A stretch of 64,000 nucleotides of DNA from Solenopsis invicta (taxonomy: Eukaryota > Arthropoda > Insecta > Hymenoptera > Formicidae). Numbering within the stretch: position 1 is the stretch's first letter; each line of letters starts with the position of its first letter. Where the stretch lies: NCBI RefSeq assembly GCF_016802725.1, contig NC_052678.1, forward strand, positions 7,990,001 to 8,054,000. Direction: 5' to 3'. Below the pieces are notes generated by a model. The model saw nothing but the letters and a program-made list of their open reading frames with translations, was not told where the DNA came from and ran no database searches. Positions 11,700 through 24,100 of the stretch are shown in pieces. Position numbers and translations under genes: made by a program.

Positions 11700-12765
11700 T
11701 TTTAGCATTTTTTTATACTTTGCACGTTATCAAATATATTGTATGTAAAATCGTGACAGTGCTCCGTTATCACGTAGATTGCCACATTCGGAAACTAAAA
11801 ACTCGTGTTTTTAGCATTATGATTTAGATAGAGTTTATATTGGATTTGATATTGCATATGAAATGCAATGTAAAATTGAAGTAAAAAAAGTTTTGTGTTT
11901 TGGGAAAGGTTTCAGAAAATACAATAGGAAACCGACATAATATATAATAAAACACACTATAATTATGTTATATCAGATTTATGTTTTCTTAAATATTTTG
12001 AAAATAAAACTGCTTTAATTTTATCTACGGAGAGAAGTTGAGAAAACGTTAAATTGTTTCCAATAAAAAGTAGGTTATTGTATCAGTGGTATTTTATTAT
12101 GAGTAAAAATATTTAAAAAAATATATTTTCTTTATTCCGGTATATTTGTGATACGTTGCCGTAGTTTTATTTGAATGCAAAATGAATTTACATTTCTGAA
12201 TGGTTCATAAATATTAGACTCTTTTATTTTATAGACATATTTTTCTCTAAAATGCTTCTCCGCGCGTATGTATTTTTTAATCTTATTCAATAAAACTAAA
12301 ACAAATTGAATTCTTTTGAAAATATTGTGCGTTAATACTACTGGCATTTTATATATGAACAAAAATATTGTAAAATTTTTTTGTGAAAATCTTGTTTAGT
12401 TGTATGTTATCGCACTCGAATGTAAAGGGTTCTTGTTTTCAGCGATGGTTATAAAAATTTAATTTTTTATTTTATAGATATATTTTTCTCTAAAACAATA
12501 TTCTCTCTCTAAAACAATATTTATCAGATTTTTTATTTTAATCTTATTCATTAAAACTGTGGAAATTTCTCTGACAAAGGCGTAGTATGTGAATATTACT
12601 GATATTTTTACTGATACGTGCAAACATATAGCGAGAATTTTTTTTTACAAGTATGGCAATCGCATTACGTGATCGCGTATAACAGATTGCCACATTCGGA
12701 TGCGAAGGGGGTTCATGTTTTCGGCGATGTCGGCACTCCGTATTGCACACCGCATGTTCGATCGT
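11700..12765. repeat. Degenerate tandem repeat, units of about 245-260 bases
   Basis: Units can be recognised at about 12085-12335, 12336-12590 and 12591-12765, with a more distant one at about 11700-11825. Shared landmarks are TTTTATTTTATAGA(C/T)ATATTT followed by TTCTCTAAAA (12222 and 12466), AATCTTATTCA(A/T)TAAAACT (12280 and 12540), and GAATGTAAAGGGTTCTTGTTTTCAGCGATGG-like sequence at 12418 matched at 12700. AGATTGCCACATTCGGA is identical at about 11778 and 12687. The DNA is AT-rich, divergent and non-coding as far as I can see. Short frames inside it differ between units by stops. Confidence 0.7.
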
Positions 12766-13262
12766 TCGAAGTATAATAGTTCGCGAAATATAATCGGGCT
12801 GCGGCATCGGTATGGCCGCCGTTGCAGTTTGTAATATACTGACAGTACAATACGGTGTTTCTCAAAACTTTGAAGTGGGCTGCGGTTGCAGTTGAATTGC
12901 TTCATTAGATCTTACTTGTACCAGAGGTTAAGTCCGCCTCGATATTACTATTCCGCACGATGCAGCCGATTCCGCAACGCGAGTTCGCACATCGAATTAG
13001 CCGAATTTCCAACGCGAACGCGAAACAGTAACTTTATCTTAGTCGTTGAAAAAGTGATGTATGAAACAGTTTTCACATCAACCTTGTTCTGTATTTTAAA
13101 AACAGAACTTTTGTTGTGAATATACTACATTATTGGACTAATGGTGTTATATAGGTTTTTGTTATTTTAAAGTATATTTATCATTCTTTATTAGTTTAAA
13201 ATAACACGATTGATAAATATCTTTCTACTGTGAAGATATAAATAATTATTAGCTTGTATGCC
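12766..13262. other. No gene seen
   Basis: Mixed sequence follows the tandem array, then AT-rich sequence leads into the family A element. A 77-codon frame at 12886-13119 lacks any recognisable features. Confidence 0.45.
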
Positions 13263-13477
13263 TACACTGATAAAAATCGGTAACAAAATTTAATGAAATG
13301 TAACGAAAGCAAATTTCAAGCAGATACATTTAAAAAAAAACATTTAATATACATTTAATATAAATTTAATGTTGTCAAAAGTGCACTAATTTTATTTTAA
13401 AATTTTTACCTATTGGTACATTAAATTTAATATGTAACTTAAAATACATTAAATTTTATGACATTTATAACAGTGTA
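13263..13477. mobile_element. Family A miniature inverted-repeat element, copy 2
   Basis: The left end is TACACTGATAAAAATCGG and the right end is ATTTATAACAGTGTA. The interior follows the same order as copy 1 at 982-1113 but is longer (215 bases), because it has extra A/T-rich blocks such as ATTTAATATACATTTAATAT. An inner inverted pair (AAAATTTAATGAAATGT near 13285 and ACATTAAATTTTATG near 13447) suggests a foldback interior. It is non-coding, and copy 1 may be an internal-deletion derivative. Confidence 0.75.
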
Positions 13478-15235
13478 CTCTTTCTTTCTATTGTAAAAAA
13501 AATATATTTATATACTCAGTAAAAAAATTTCTATATTAATTTAAAGTAGGTGTTAGTATATTTTTAGATGCAATATATAATAAACCCTTAGTTTAGATTC
13601 GATGAAACGTTATGAGTCAAACTTGATGAGCAAGCGGAGAATCCTTTCGTTCATTTTTTCCCGTATTTTTATTAGTCAGACATCGATTAAAATTGAATGC
13701 GCGTTTACAAATTCGTGGAAGCAGTAACTATCACTGTTCGTATTATGGCCTCGCCGCACGTGATTTCGTAATAAAAGGGCGTAACAAATCGGTATAATTT
13801 TATTCCCGTGCGTAAAGAATTTGGGAATTGAACGCGCACGTTGTTTCAATTTCGGGCGTTTTATTGCGTCCAAAAAAATACGAAGATACATCTAATACGT
13901 TATCGTCAAACTCAGTCAAGGACAGAATGAATTTGTTACAACTGAAATTTATATTATTTATTTGATATTATTTTTAATTTGAACGAAATAATTTATATTG
14001 TAAAGTTAATTTTGTCCTGAAATTACGCATACAAAATATTTGTCTTCCCTCACACAATTTTCATATTTTGTATAACTTTTCAGTGAAACGTAGAATTGTG
14101 TATACGCGTATACTTACGGTTAAATTTTTTAATTACAATGCTAATTTTGATACTAAAATATACAGAATATTACGTATGACTGCAAATACACGTCGAGTCA
14201 AAATTACTCTGAACACGAAGTAGTAATAATGGCTGGTCAAATTAAAGTCTGGACTATGTGCGAAATTAGCTTCATTTCAATTAAATCATTATTATTTCAT
14301 TATGTTAAGAATTCCTAATAACGCCAGTGCGGAGTTGGCGCGGGAATATTTATATAATTTTTAACTGGATACGTCATTGTTTAATAAATGGGCTCGTTGT
14401 TTAATAAATTGGTTGACGGTAATACGGTGCACTTACATTCGATATTTAGTCACTGTGCGGTGATGTGTAAATAAATTTCAGATAAATTGGCCGCGTTAGC
14501 GAACGCGAATGAATAAAATTTCGCTCGTCGCGGCGACCTTTATTAAAACTCAAAAATAGTGGTAATTTCTATAAATTTCCGACAAAAGCGCTCCGCACTC
14601 GCGGTTGATTGAACGTACTAATTCGATATTTAATATTAACCCGATGTACCATTGAATTATGAATACAGCGGGCAACAACGGTGCACAATAATTTCGACGT
14701 AAATTGATCCGTCCGTCCGTCCGTCCGTAGGTAGGCGCGCATGCGATCGCACCGGCGCGGCGCCAATATCGGAAGTTAATTAAATACACTTCTGCATTGT
14801 AACTTTAATAATATCAAGGCCGACGCGCGTATTTAATTACGCCTAAATTCACCCGTCTCTCTGCGAGATCTTGCGCAACTGCGGTCGTTGGCCGACCAGT
14901 AACCGTCATTAACGTTCTTAATGAAAGGGGCTGAATTGCTGAGCACGCATATCGGATGGGGTAAAAGAATAATTCCACGTCGTAAAAATGTTTATAGGTC
15001 TCTTCTTCTTTCTCTTTCTTTCTCTCTCTCTACGTGAATATTCTTTCCCCAAGTAATTATGACTAGAATGCGTTTTCCAAGTATTTGTAAAATACTCTAA
15101 ATTAGTTTTCATGAAAGGTTAACAACAATTTTGCCACCACGTGCACATTTGCCGTTATAGGAGCGAAGTAAGTAACCCCATTTGGCGGTACGCATGAAGT
15201 CGAGGCATGGCGTGAAGTAAAGAGTGACGAAGTGC
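13478..15235. other. No gene seen; weak inverted repeat and (CCGT)5
   Basis: AT-rich until about 14.5 kb. A weak inverted repeat pairs 13917-13959 with 13986-14026 (AGGACA...AAATTTATATTATT against AATAATTTATATTG...TTTTGTCCT). A (CCGT)5 array lies at 14709-14728. No supported frame was found. Confidence 0.4.
14709..14728 (+). repeat. (CCGT)5 tetranucleotide array
   Basis: Five perfect CCGT units. Confidence 0.95.
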
Positions 15236-15530
15236 GAGAAACAAGGTCGAACGAACGAGAGAGGTAAAGAGAGAAGAGAGAAAGGTGAAGGGCGTAGAAT
15301 GGCGGGAGGCACGAAGAGTGCCTTGAGTGGTCTAGTGGAGTAGCGCGAGGAAGAGAGTGCAAGGGGTAAGAGAAAAGGGGTGCGCCTGGGGAGTCGAGGG
15401 TCGGATGATGCCTCTGGTTCCTCCTCCACTTTCTGCCCTTCTTTCGCTCCTTCTTCCTTCCTTCCTCCGTCGTTTTCTCCTTTCTTCCTTCCTTCTTTCG
15501 GCCTCTTTGTCCCTCCGCGCTAGCTCTCCC
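15236..15530. repeat. Purine-to-pyrimidine strand switch
   Basis: About 165 bases strongly biased to A/G (15236-15400) are followed by about 115 bases strongly biased to C/T (15418-15530), including CTTCCTTCCTTCC and TTTCTTCCTTCCTTC. This is an imperfect inverted mirror of composition. Frames crossing it (106 and 150 codons) are low-complexity artefacts. Confidence 0.75.
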
Positions 15531-17466
15531 GCCTTTTCTCTATCGTATCCTTTCGCGGAACACCCACCCTCGATGGGGAAGCAAGGGCGGTCGAATGTCT
15601 GCCGGTGTACTAAGCTCGCCCGGATTCTTCATGGTGATGCTCTGGAGACCGGAAACCGCGTGCGAGATTCGCGACATGTGCAGGTCTGTTCGTGCATTTG
15701 CAATAAGTTTCGCGTCTTTTTATTCGCCTTTTCGATTGTTCGTTGCGCTGAATCTAAATTGCGCGGCAAAATTGCGTATCGTGTGTGGCGCGAAGTATAC
15801 GGCGTCTAGACAGCGCCAATGAATAATTTATCATTTTGATATTGCTTGTCTCTTTACGCTTATTATACTAAAATGAATGTAGTTTAGATATTTTGATTCA
15901 ATGATTTATTGTCGCTATTATCAGTATAAAATCTTGGGAAGACGATATTTGATATTTGACAATGTAGTCGAATCTGTGTTCTCTTTATGAAATAGAGTTA
16001 GTGGATATGCGTACGACTCTTACGTTCCTCTTTTATAATACATACATACAATATTCTGCAATTGTTAGCTGGGTGTATCTCTTGCGTGAAAATCTTCCGG
16101 ATTTTCCTGATAACGGTTTCAGTGGAACATAGCTACATATGACGCATATATAGTAATATATATGGTTAAGAGACGTATATGTACGTAATAGCCAGTTTCA
16201 TATTACACTGTCACATAATGCTCCGCCGTCATAAAAAGGGAAAGAATATATGAAATGGTAGGGTTTTCTTCAAAGGGGAGGCACCGGGAAGAAATAATGG
16301 ATATAATGAGGCAGACGTTGTTCGTTTACCGTGTCTAGGTACTCGTAATATTCTAAGACTACCTTTTTCCTTTCTTTATAATGAAATCACGGTTTTAGCG
16401 ACGAATACAGTAGCCTTTTAGCAACTACGTGAGTTTTTCAATATTTCATGAATTTAATTCTGGAGATTCACCGAGCTCCATCGCTTTTATCGTCAGGTCT
16501 CAACTTGAGACATGGCAGGACATGAAGACCGACATCACGACAGCTACACACGAGAAATTGATGGCACTTGGTCGAATAACGGTTAACGATAGTTTGATAT
16601 TACGAGACCGCTTTGAATGGACGGGCTTTTGCTCGTCTCCAACGTTATCTCAACATTGTTCAACTAACTCTCAACAGCAATCGGAAGAGCCGCTGCATGA
16701 TCGCAGACTAGTTCCGCTAGTTCGAGGATCAGTTCGGCTTATCAGCGTTATTTTACGCAATAGACGATAACCGAATTTAGAAGCGAAATTAATTCAATCT
16801 GTATTTTCGAAAATTCTAAGTTGTAAGTCGACAAAGAGCCAGTGCCTCTTGTACGTGTGTTGCTGTTGTTGTTGTTGTTGTGCGATAGTGCTGCGTGATC
16901 AATCTGATATAGCAAAGAGATTATGATCAGTGCCAATTTGCGCTTTATCACGCCATCTCGACTACGATAATGGTACACTCGGCAGGCCGGATAAAACGAG
17001 AGTGATATTAGGTATTCACAGTTTACGTCATAATTTATGCACGCTACGTTGCTGCACTATTTTGTCGGATACGTGGCTTCGCATTCTCTCTCCCTTCGTT
17101 TCTGTCTCTCTCTCTTTCTCTCTCTCTCGCTTTCTCCGCACTTCGATATATTCCGCGGCGCATAATCGAGATTTATATTATCCGATCGACATTACGTTCG
17201 CGGATAATACCCTGCTTACCCTATGGTTCCTTGCTTTCATATCCGTTATTTCTGACCTCAAAAGCGTGTTCGTAAAATTCGATTTACCTACACGTGTTTA
17301 TCAGATAAATGGCGAATGTATCGGTGAAAATATGAATCGCGCTGGTAACAAAGTAACAAAAGCCGCAAACGCCGGAATGAAAACCGCCAGTTTGTGTTGC
17401 GCGTTTGTGCGTGTTATTTCAGTGACAATATCACCCAACGAATTTTATATATGCTGAAGCAAACGT

Positions 17467-17491
17467 TCTCTCTCTCTCTCTCTCTCTCTCT
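17467..17491 (+). repeat. (CT)12 microsatellite
   Basis: An uninterrupted CT array of about 25 bases. Confidence 0.95.
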
Positions 17492-17882
17492 GCCCTAAAG
17501 GTAGATTACAGTACGAACAAAGAATATTCTTTTGCTTGCTGCAGTTTTATTTTCGATAGCTTTGTAAATGGAAAAATCAAATGAATTTTTAAATTGCAGA
17601 CATTATAAGAAAACGTTTTTCAATCTTCGATATAAATATTCATGAGTATACAAGCGTTCGTAAGAAAGTCGGTAGGAGAATGAGTTTCGGTTGGGGAGAA
17701 TGAGAATAAGAAAATTCAATGTACTGTTGTTAAAGGAGAGGAGAGTTTGGTATTAGATCTAAGAAGAGAGATTTGAAAAAATACCTATGGAAATAATCAA
17801 CAAACGTTGGAGGCCAAAGTTCACGGCTTTAATTTCTTAAGCATTAACCGGTCTTAAAACTTTTTTCACCGCGAAGTTACAT

Positions 17883-17911
17883 TGCCGCCGCCGCTGCCGC
17901 CGCCGCCACCA
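17883..17911 (+). repeat. CCG trinucleotide run
   Basis: GCCGCCGCCGCTGCCGCCGC-type repeat with one CTG interruption. Confidence 0.9.
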
Positions 17912-18100
17912 CTGGTACGCTCTTAAGTCTACCCCATCGTATAACAAATTCCGGCCGCGCCGAGCGAAATCCGCGACGTGGAATAATGTACAATTATCCG
18001 GCGAGGAAGCCTGTCCGTCGTCGAGCGCAATTAGAGCGCGTCCGCCCGACATCGTCCGTCGATCCCATTTTTTTCATAAATCTCCGCCGCACTTTATAAG

Positions 18101-21100
18101 CGGGGTCTGATCCTAGATTAGAGTTAATTTTGAAACTGCGGACCGATGGCCGACTATAAGTGGATTTTTCTCTGTTGCCGACCGATGAACGGCGGATTAC
18201 GTATCAGCTCGCGGATGTGCGGTACGGGTAATCGAGGAATAACGAATGATGCGGTGCACTCCTAAATGCACCCTCCTTGAAATATCGATCGTCGCGCGCC
18301 GCATCGACATCGGGAAGAAAATATCATCTGAGAGCGAGAGTCGAAAATTTCGCGCCGTACATCGAATAACGGACCGACTTTCTGTGCATGTTTCATGCGA
18401 CGCGCTGAATGCATCGTCGAAGCCGAACTGATTACTCGCTTCCTGCGCGCGTGGTCGTAAATAGGCGTCCATCAAATGCCATAAATCCCCGCGATCCACC
18501 CAACCTCGTAATCTGTAAATTCAAAATGGATTACGTTACCTCGCGCGCGAGGAAGCAGAGGGTTGCGGCTAGAAAAGAGGAGGAATTATGCACCGTACTC
18601 GAGACTAATGGGAGGTCCTTCTCGTCTCTTTCAATTGATTATTTAAGTATCAAAATCAGTTGGCCGATGTTGGTAAACAAAGTGCTCCCGAGTAGTCTCG
18701 AATCTCAGCTGAGAGACGGCGTCTCGCTTTGCAAAATTCAATTTAGTTCGTGATCATTGATTGCCTTTGTATTGACGAGCGTACGCGCTCGGGATGTGTC
18801 TTCCTTTGATTATCGCACGGAAGGATTGCAACCGTTGCCTTTGCCTAGATCTCACCACGCGATACGTACATACTCCGCAGGTAGCGTCCAAGAGAGGCAG
18901 ACCGAATGAAGCGAGAAGTAGCGAACCTTGGGAGAGATCGCTTTGTAGTAACGCACCACATTAGCACAATGCTAAATACGTATTTGCTCGATTAATCGCT
19001 TTGATTAAATATATACCTACTCGCTGAAGCCTCGTCCCGTACTACGTACTTGGCGAAAGTGAACTTTGTGTCAGTTGTACTACGGGATTTCCGCGACCGC
19101 GGCGCAAAATAAAGTTGTACGATATCTCCATGCCGAAATTGAGCGTTACGCGAAAGCCCGGTCGGAAACTAATGCAAGCAATAACGTCGGTTTAAGCGTG
19201 GCTTAATGACTATAACTATGGCCGGGATTAGCAGCTAACTTGGTCGTAAACGTTTCCTTCGGGACCCGGAAGGCTTACTTAGACTGGCGTGGATACACGG
19301 ACCTACGGAATATTGCTAACCGAAAACGTGCCCCCGCACTCGTTGGCCGAAATGTGAAATATGAGCGACTCGGTGGAATATCCTCGCGGAAATTCAGTGG
19401 GCGGATTTCCCAATAGATTCTGATTTTCCTTCCGAAAAGTATAAACATTCGGGCCATATATGCGACGATCTGTATAATTTACACATATGTCACCGGAGTG
19501 CGCGTAAAATATTCTATGTGTAGGCATTGTTTCACGCGGAGAGAGCTTACTTTCGAGTTTACGAGAATCAAAACTATTTTTAAAATACTCGCAGTTTTTT
19601 ATATACGCGTTTGTAGGTTCTTTTTTTTTAAGCCGCGATGCTATCGAATCGTCTCTTCCACTTAACAAATAAAATGTGGGACAATTTTCCCGAACTATCA
19701 ATTATTTACGTTTGGATAAATCCGCGAAATTGGTGAATTCGCTGTTGCAGGGGTGAGAACGGAAATCTAACTCGTCCTCGAGTGCCGCGGATCTATGTAC
19801 AGCGAAATAGGATTTAGTCGTGCGCGCGAGGGGTGCAATACAAATTCTCTGTAAATAAATTACACATACGCGGCGACAATTTCATTCTCCCCTTTACGGT
19901 AAATCATACCGCGGATCCGTGATATAGAGCACGCGATGCTAGAGCAGTATTTTTGGCGTAGGCACACGCGCGCGTTTACGTTGATTTTAATGTTTCTTTC
20001 ACGCGTGGAAGAGCCGTAAAGCCGCTAAAAGCGGCACGTAAACGGTGGTATGAGAAACGCACACTTGGATAAACACAAAGTGGCATCTCGCTGCCGGTGT
20101 AACGCTTACCTTAATTGCGTGGCAATGGCGACGAGGTGTCGGAACGCGGTTACGACACGAGTTCGAGTTGCTCGCGGAATAGTATAGTCGCTGTGTCACC
20201 GTCACTTCTTCACGTATACATTCACCGGCGTATTGTTCGAGTGTTTTCACTGAAATCTCGTTTTCTCTCGCGAGAGAGACGGATACGCGACGATGTTAAA
20301 ATGTAAGATCCTGGAAGAAGTTACATTCTCGCGGAGTTATTCCCAGCATGTGGCTCACGCATGTGAGATTTACATCGAGCTCCCGCGAGGGAATTTTGTT
20401 TATTTGCGAAATATCGGCAAATTAATAATGTTGAATTTTCCTCCAATGGCATTATTTCTCGGCGGTTTATTAAATAATGAAAAATAACATTATAAATATA
20501 CATGTAAATCCGAACGTTTATTCGGACGGAAGTAACTACCCTCTGGTCGCGTCCATAGCGACACTGGACTCGCACGAGCGGATGTGCGATTTTTTTTTCC
20601 AGCGTGCACTCTTGTATCGACCGTCCCATAGCTAGGTTACCGCCGACGTGTGCCGGTTAATTGCACGTGAACGAAAGAGCGAGCTCGCTTTTTGTGAGTC
20701 GCGCCGTGAAATTGCAGCCACAAAGCCGCGGAAATATAAAATCGCGACGGCACGCTAGACAACGTCGGGCAGTGTTCACGCGGGCGGCCCGGCCGCCGAA
20801 AATCCCGCTAAATAAATATCATCGGTTAAATTATTATTTCCACGTAGGATGCGTGTCGGCGTTTGCGACGGCGCGGCGCGGCGCGCCGTGCATTATCCCG
20901 AGGCCGACACCTCGCGCTGCCGCGAGTCGTTGAATTTTTTAATCCCATCAACGAGGGGCCGGTTCAACCGAAAACTACGTACGCCGCTTTGCCATTAATC
21001 TTTCACGCGTCCGTCGCGTACGAAGATCATATCTCCATATCGAAATGTATTCCCGGTGTTGCAGACCGCGAGCGCGGGTCTGTAAAAATCGAGCACTTTC

Positions 21101-22047
21101 AGGGGGCACTGGCGGGGTATCTTTTTTACACCGTCGATATCGATGCTTTTATTTTACGTTTCGGCGCAGCGGAGAACAGTTAGATTTTTTTTTTCTATTT
21201 TTGTATCGACGACAATAAACCGCGAATTTATGCCGCATATGATGTTTTTTTTTTTTACAACGACAGACTGTTTTTCAATGGAATCACTGGCGCGGTCTTT
21301 CAAAGGAAAATATGATAGATGAACTTATCGCTATCGCTGCTTGGCACGATAAATTCTTTTCAGTTGTGCAATTGAACGGTGCCGATCGAAGGTGTCTAAT
21401 GATCGAGGAGATTGCAGGTTACTTGTTGAGAATTTCAAGCGGGTATCGCAAGAGGACTTCTTCTACAATCCAACGAACGTTTCAAGTAGACACTCTGATT
21501 GCGATATATCCCGGAGAATAACGAGTATCATAAATTCGCACCACGCTAACGATTGTGCTCGTTTCTCCGTTCTACAAATGATGCCGTAGCTTCTAATGAT
21601 GAAAATTGTGAATTAGTTTAAAAATGAAATTTTGAAATGTTAACGCTTATGTGCGCGTACACACTATATCGCGAGTACGGTACGTTTTGAAATTTCCCGA
21701 AAGTACACTTTCCTGTTTCAACTGTAACAATGATACGTGGTTTTAGTAGGGAGCAGTTTGCAGTTTCGGTTAGACTGGACCCTTGGTCGCACTTCCACGA
21801 GCTTTATTTTAATAATTATCCCACACGGCTAATGACCGTACCATCGTATTAGCCATCGAGATACGCTCTCGCGTGCTGCGACACTATATCACTTTCCTCA
21901 GAGACCAAGCAAGGGAGATTGTGGAAGGTTGAAGGAGAGGAGGGAGGTTCCTTTTTCGACGGAAGAAGGGAATATAAAAATATGTGCTTAAGCCTTCAAT
22001 CGCCCTGGCTACATCGCGATTTACATGAGAAGACAAAAACTTGCTTT
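18101..22047. other. No gene seen; mixed to CpG-rich
   Basis: Mixed sequence with CpG-rich patches at 20.5-21.1 kb. A good splice-acceptor string (GATTTTTTTTTCCAG) lies at 20587-20601, but every frame after it closes within 11 to 19 codons. The 132-codon minus-strand frame at 19303-19701 has no recognised domain. A small hairpin GCCGC/GCGGC lies at 20021-20035. Nothing here is strong enough to call. Confidence 0.4.
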
Positions 22048-22441
22048 CTAGGCGTCTCCTCTCCATTTCCGCGAGCTTTTGCCGCACCCGTAGCTTTCTC
22101 TCCTTCCGCCCTCTAACAGAGAACTGTGCGGTACGGTACAGTGTGCAAACGCGGCGCGGGGAAAAGCTGGCTCAGCAGGACTCCCTCGTGCCGGTGCTTT
22201 GCATTTTACAATAGCAAAGATATTATGTAAAGCGTCGGTGCACGCGCAGGCACGATCACGCACGCGGCACCCCAACAGCAGCAGCAGCCGCCCGGGCGCG
22301 AGGCGAGCACACACGTATGTACCTGGAACGCGGCGAACTTGGCGTTCGCGTGCACTTAGCACACTCGGAATATCGTATCGCGTAACCGCATACATATGTC
22401 GCCCGTATAATCTTTATACATGCATACACGCGTATCGTGTA

Positions 22442-22478
22442 GCGCGCACGCGTGTTCGCGCGCGCGGGCGCGCGCGCT
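22442..22478. repeat. Alternating CG/GC tract
   Basis: Nearly pure alternating C and G with short TG interruptions, GTTCGCGCGCGCGGGCGCGC in its core. It is a potential Z-DNA segment. Confidence 0.85.
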
Positions 22479-23905
22479 TGAGCGTTTAAGCTCTTTCTCC
22501 TTTTCTTCCACCGCGACACCGTCGCGTCGTTGTCGTCACTTATCCCGCGCCGCTCTCTCAACTCTGGTCCGTGTACAAAGTGTCTATGCGCGTGAGCGCA
22601 CGATGTTTCTCTCTCGACCGCTTCCGCGGCGATGTATATTCTCGCACGTATGCATACGATGCATCGGCAGAAGGAGCGAAAGAGGGGGAGAGAAAGAGAG
22701 AAAGAGAAAGAAAGATAGGTGGATGGTTACGTGTCGTTCCGGTGTATACACACATCCACCCCGCGTACTCGCGCATTTAAATTCCCTCTTCTTTTCTCAC
22801 GAAGCTCCTCCTCACAGCCTTATCTTACGTAACGTCTCCCGTCTATAACGCGAATGTATGTGTGTGCTCAGGAGAGATATACATTTCGGATAACGAATGA
22901 TATAAGGGAAACGGCGCGAGACGTTCCGGGTTAAGCTAATACTCGATGTACCTCTAATAAGTAATGTACGTTACATTGTAGCAAGAATAATCTTACTACG
23001 GTGGAGCTGTATGGGGAAGAAGGGAGAGGTGTCATCATTTCACACATCTGCAGGCGTCTTATCTTTCCTCTAGCTCGCACGGCAGTTAATTAAAGCGGTA
23101 ATAGGTGTTCCGTTTGCTATATTCGCAAATTGTCAGGGATCCCGTTTGCAAATCTTGTTGGATACGCCAACTTTTCCGTCACAATCCGTAGAATACGATA
23201 TTTATATGACAATATTTATACGACGGACAGACGCAAAGGAGGGATGCAAACTGCGCGTTCGCGAGGTGGATGACATATTCTTTCCATTTACAACCCTCCG
23301 AGCACTCCGCTTCCGTACCGCTCGCTGGACTCAAAGGACGAAATACGTTATATACGCGAGGGAAAAGAAGGGCGCGCCAGTATCGGGCTAATATAGGGTC
23401 GCAAAAGGTGAAAGGATCTTGACGTCTTGCATCTACCTTCTGACTTACCCTCCTCGGCGCGGCGCGACGCGGTAGGTCCCGTCTCCGCCATCCTTATTGC
23501 CAGTCGCGTTGCACTCCCTCTCCGCGCGCGCTCGATCTGCAAAGAAGAGTGCTGGCCTAACGCGGGTATCGATTCTCTCCACCCGTGTATGTGTATTATG
23601 TACGTACGGTATGCTCCACAAGGGCATCGGGTTATCTATACGAGCCATTTTAACGCGGTGCATTGTCTTCGGTGAATTGCATTCCGTAGATACTGCCGCC
23701 TGGCTGTCGCCGCCTGTGCCCCAAGCTATCGCTCGTTGTATCGAGACTGTTATGCGATTCACGCACCGCCGCAATAGTGGCGATACGAAGCGCGCTTGAA
23801 AAAAGTTGGCTGACAAAGCGCGGGGCGGAAGGGGCGAGCGAGCGAGCGAACGCGAAAACGCAACTCTCTGTTCGCCGGCCGAGCGGATGAATTTCGCCGT
23901 ACATC

Positions 23906-23922
23906 AAAAAAAAAAAAAAAAA
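23906..23922 (+). repeat. A17 homopolymer
   Basis: A run of 17 A followed by TTCAATC. There is no retroposon structure upstream that I can recognise. Confidence 0.95.
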
Positions 23923-24100
23923 TTCAATCAAAATGGTGCACGCGAGCGATCCCTGAGCGCCTTTTTTCTCTTCTCCCTTTTGATACCTCTAACATACCGG
24001 CCCGGCCTTGTGAGGCCGATAGTCGGCCCATTATCGTCCACAATGTTGCACGTCGCGATACTCGGAGATTGAACTCTCGACCGAAGCGCGAGAATTCAAT

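Larger units (their letters stand above)
15531..18100. other. No convincing gene; short microsatellites
   Basis: Mixed sequence with (TTG)6 at 16863-16880, (CT)12 at 17467-17491 and a CCG run at 17883-17911. A 113-codon frame at 16429-16770 and a 175-codon frame at 16930-17457 on the + strand have no recognisable domain, and the second passes through a CT-rich tract. Each is near the length expected by chance for the longest frames in 64 kb. Confidence 0.4.
22048..24100. other. CpG-rich block, no gene seen
   Basis: A long CpG-rich block with an alternating CG/GC tract at 22442-22478, GA-rich sequence at 22675-22715, (GAGC)4 near 23831-23848 and an A17 run at 23906-23922. Many frames overlap on both strands, as expected when stop codons are rare in CpG-rich DNA. 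It may be a promoter-type region, but I see no convincing core promoter. Confidence 0.4.

Noticed and set aside
16930..17457. 175-codon plus-strand frame
   Set aside because: No recognisable domain and it crosses CT repeats. By a rough estimate, at about 43% GC a frame of around 150 codons is expected once by chance in 64 kb over six frames.
20587..20660. Strong acceptor-like GATTTTTTTTTCCAG
   Set aside because: Every frame after it closes quickly (about 11-19 codons) with no good donor.
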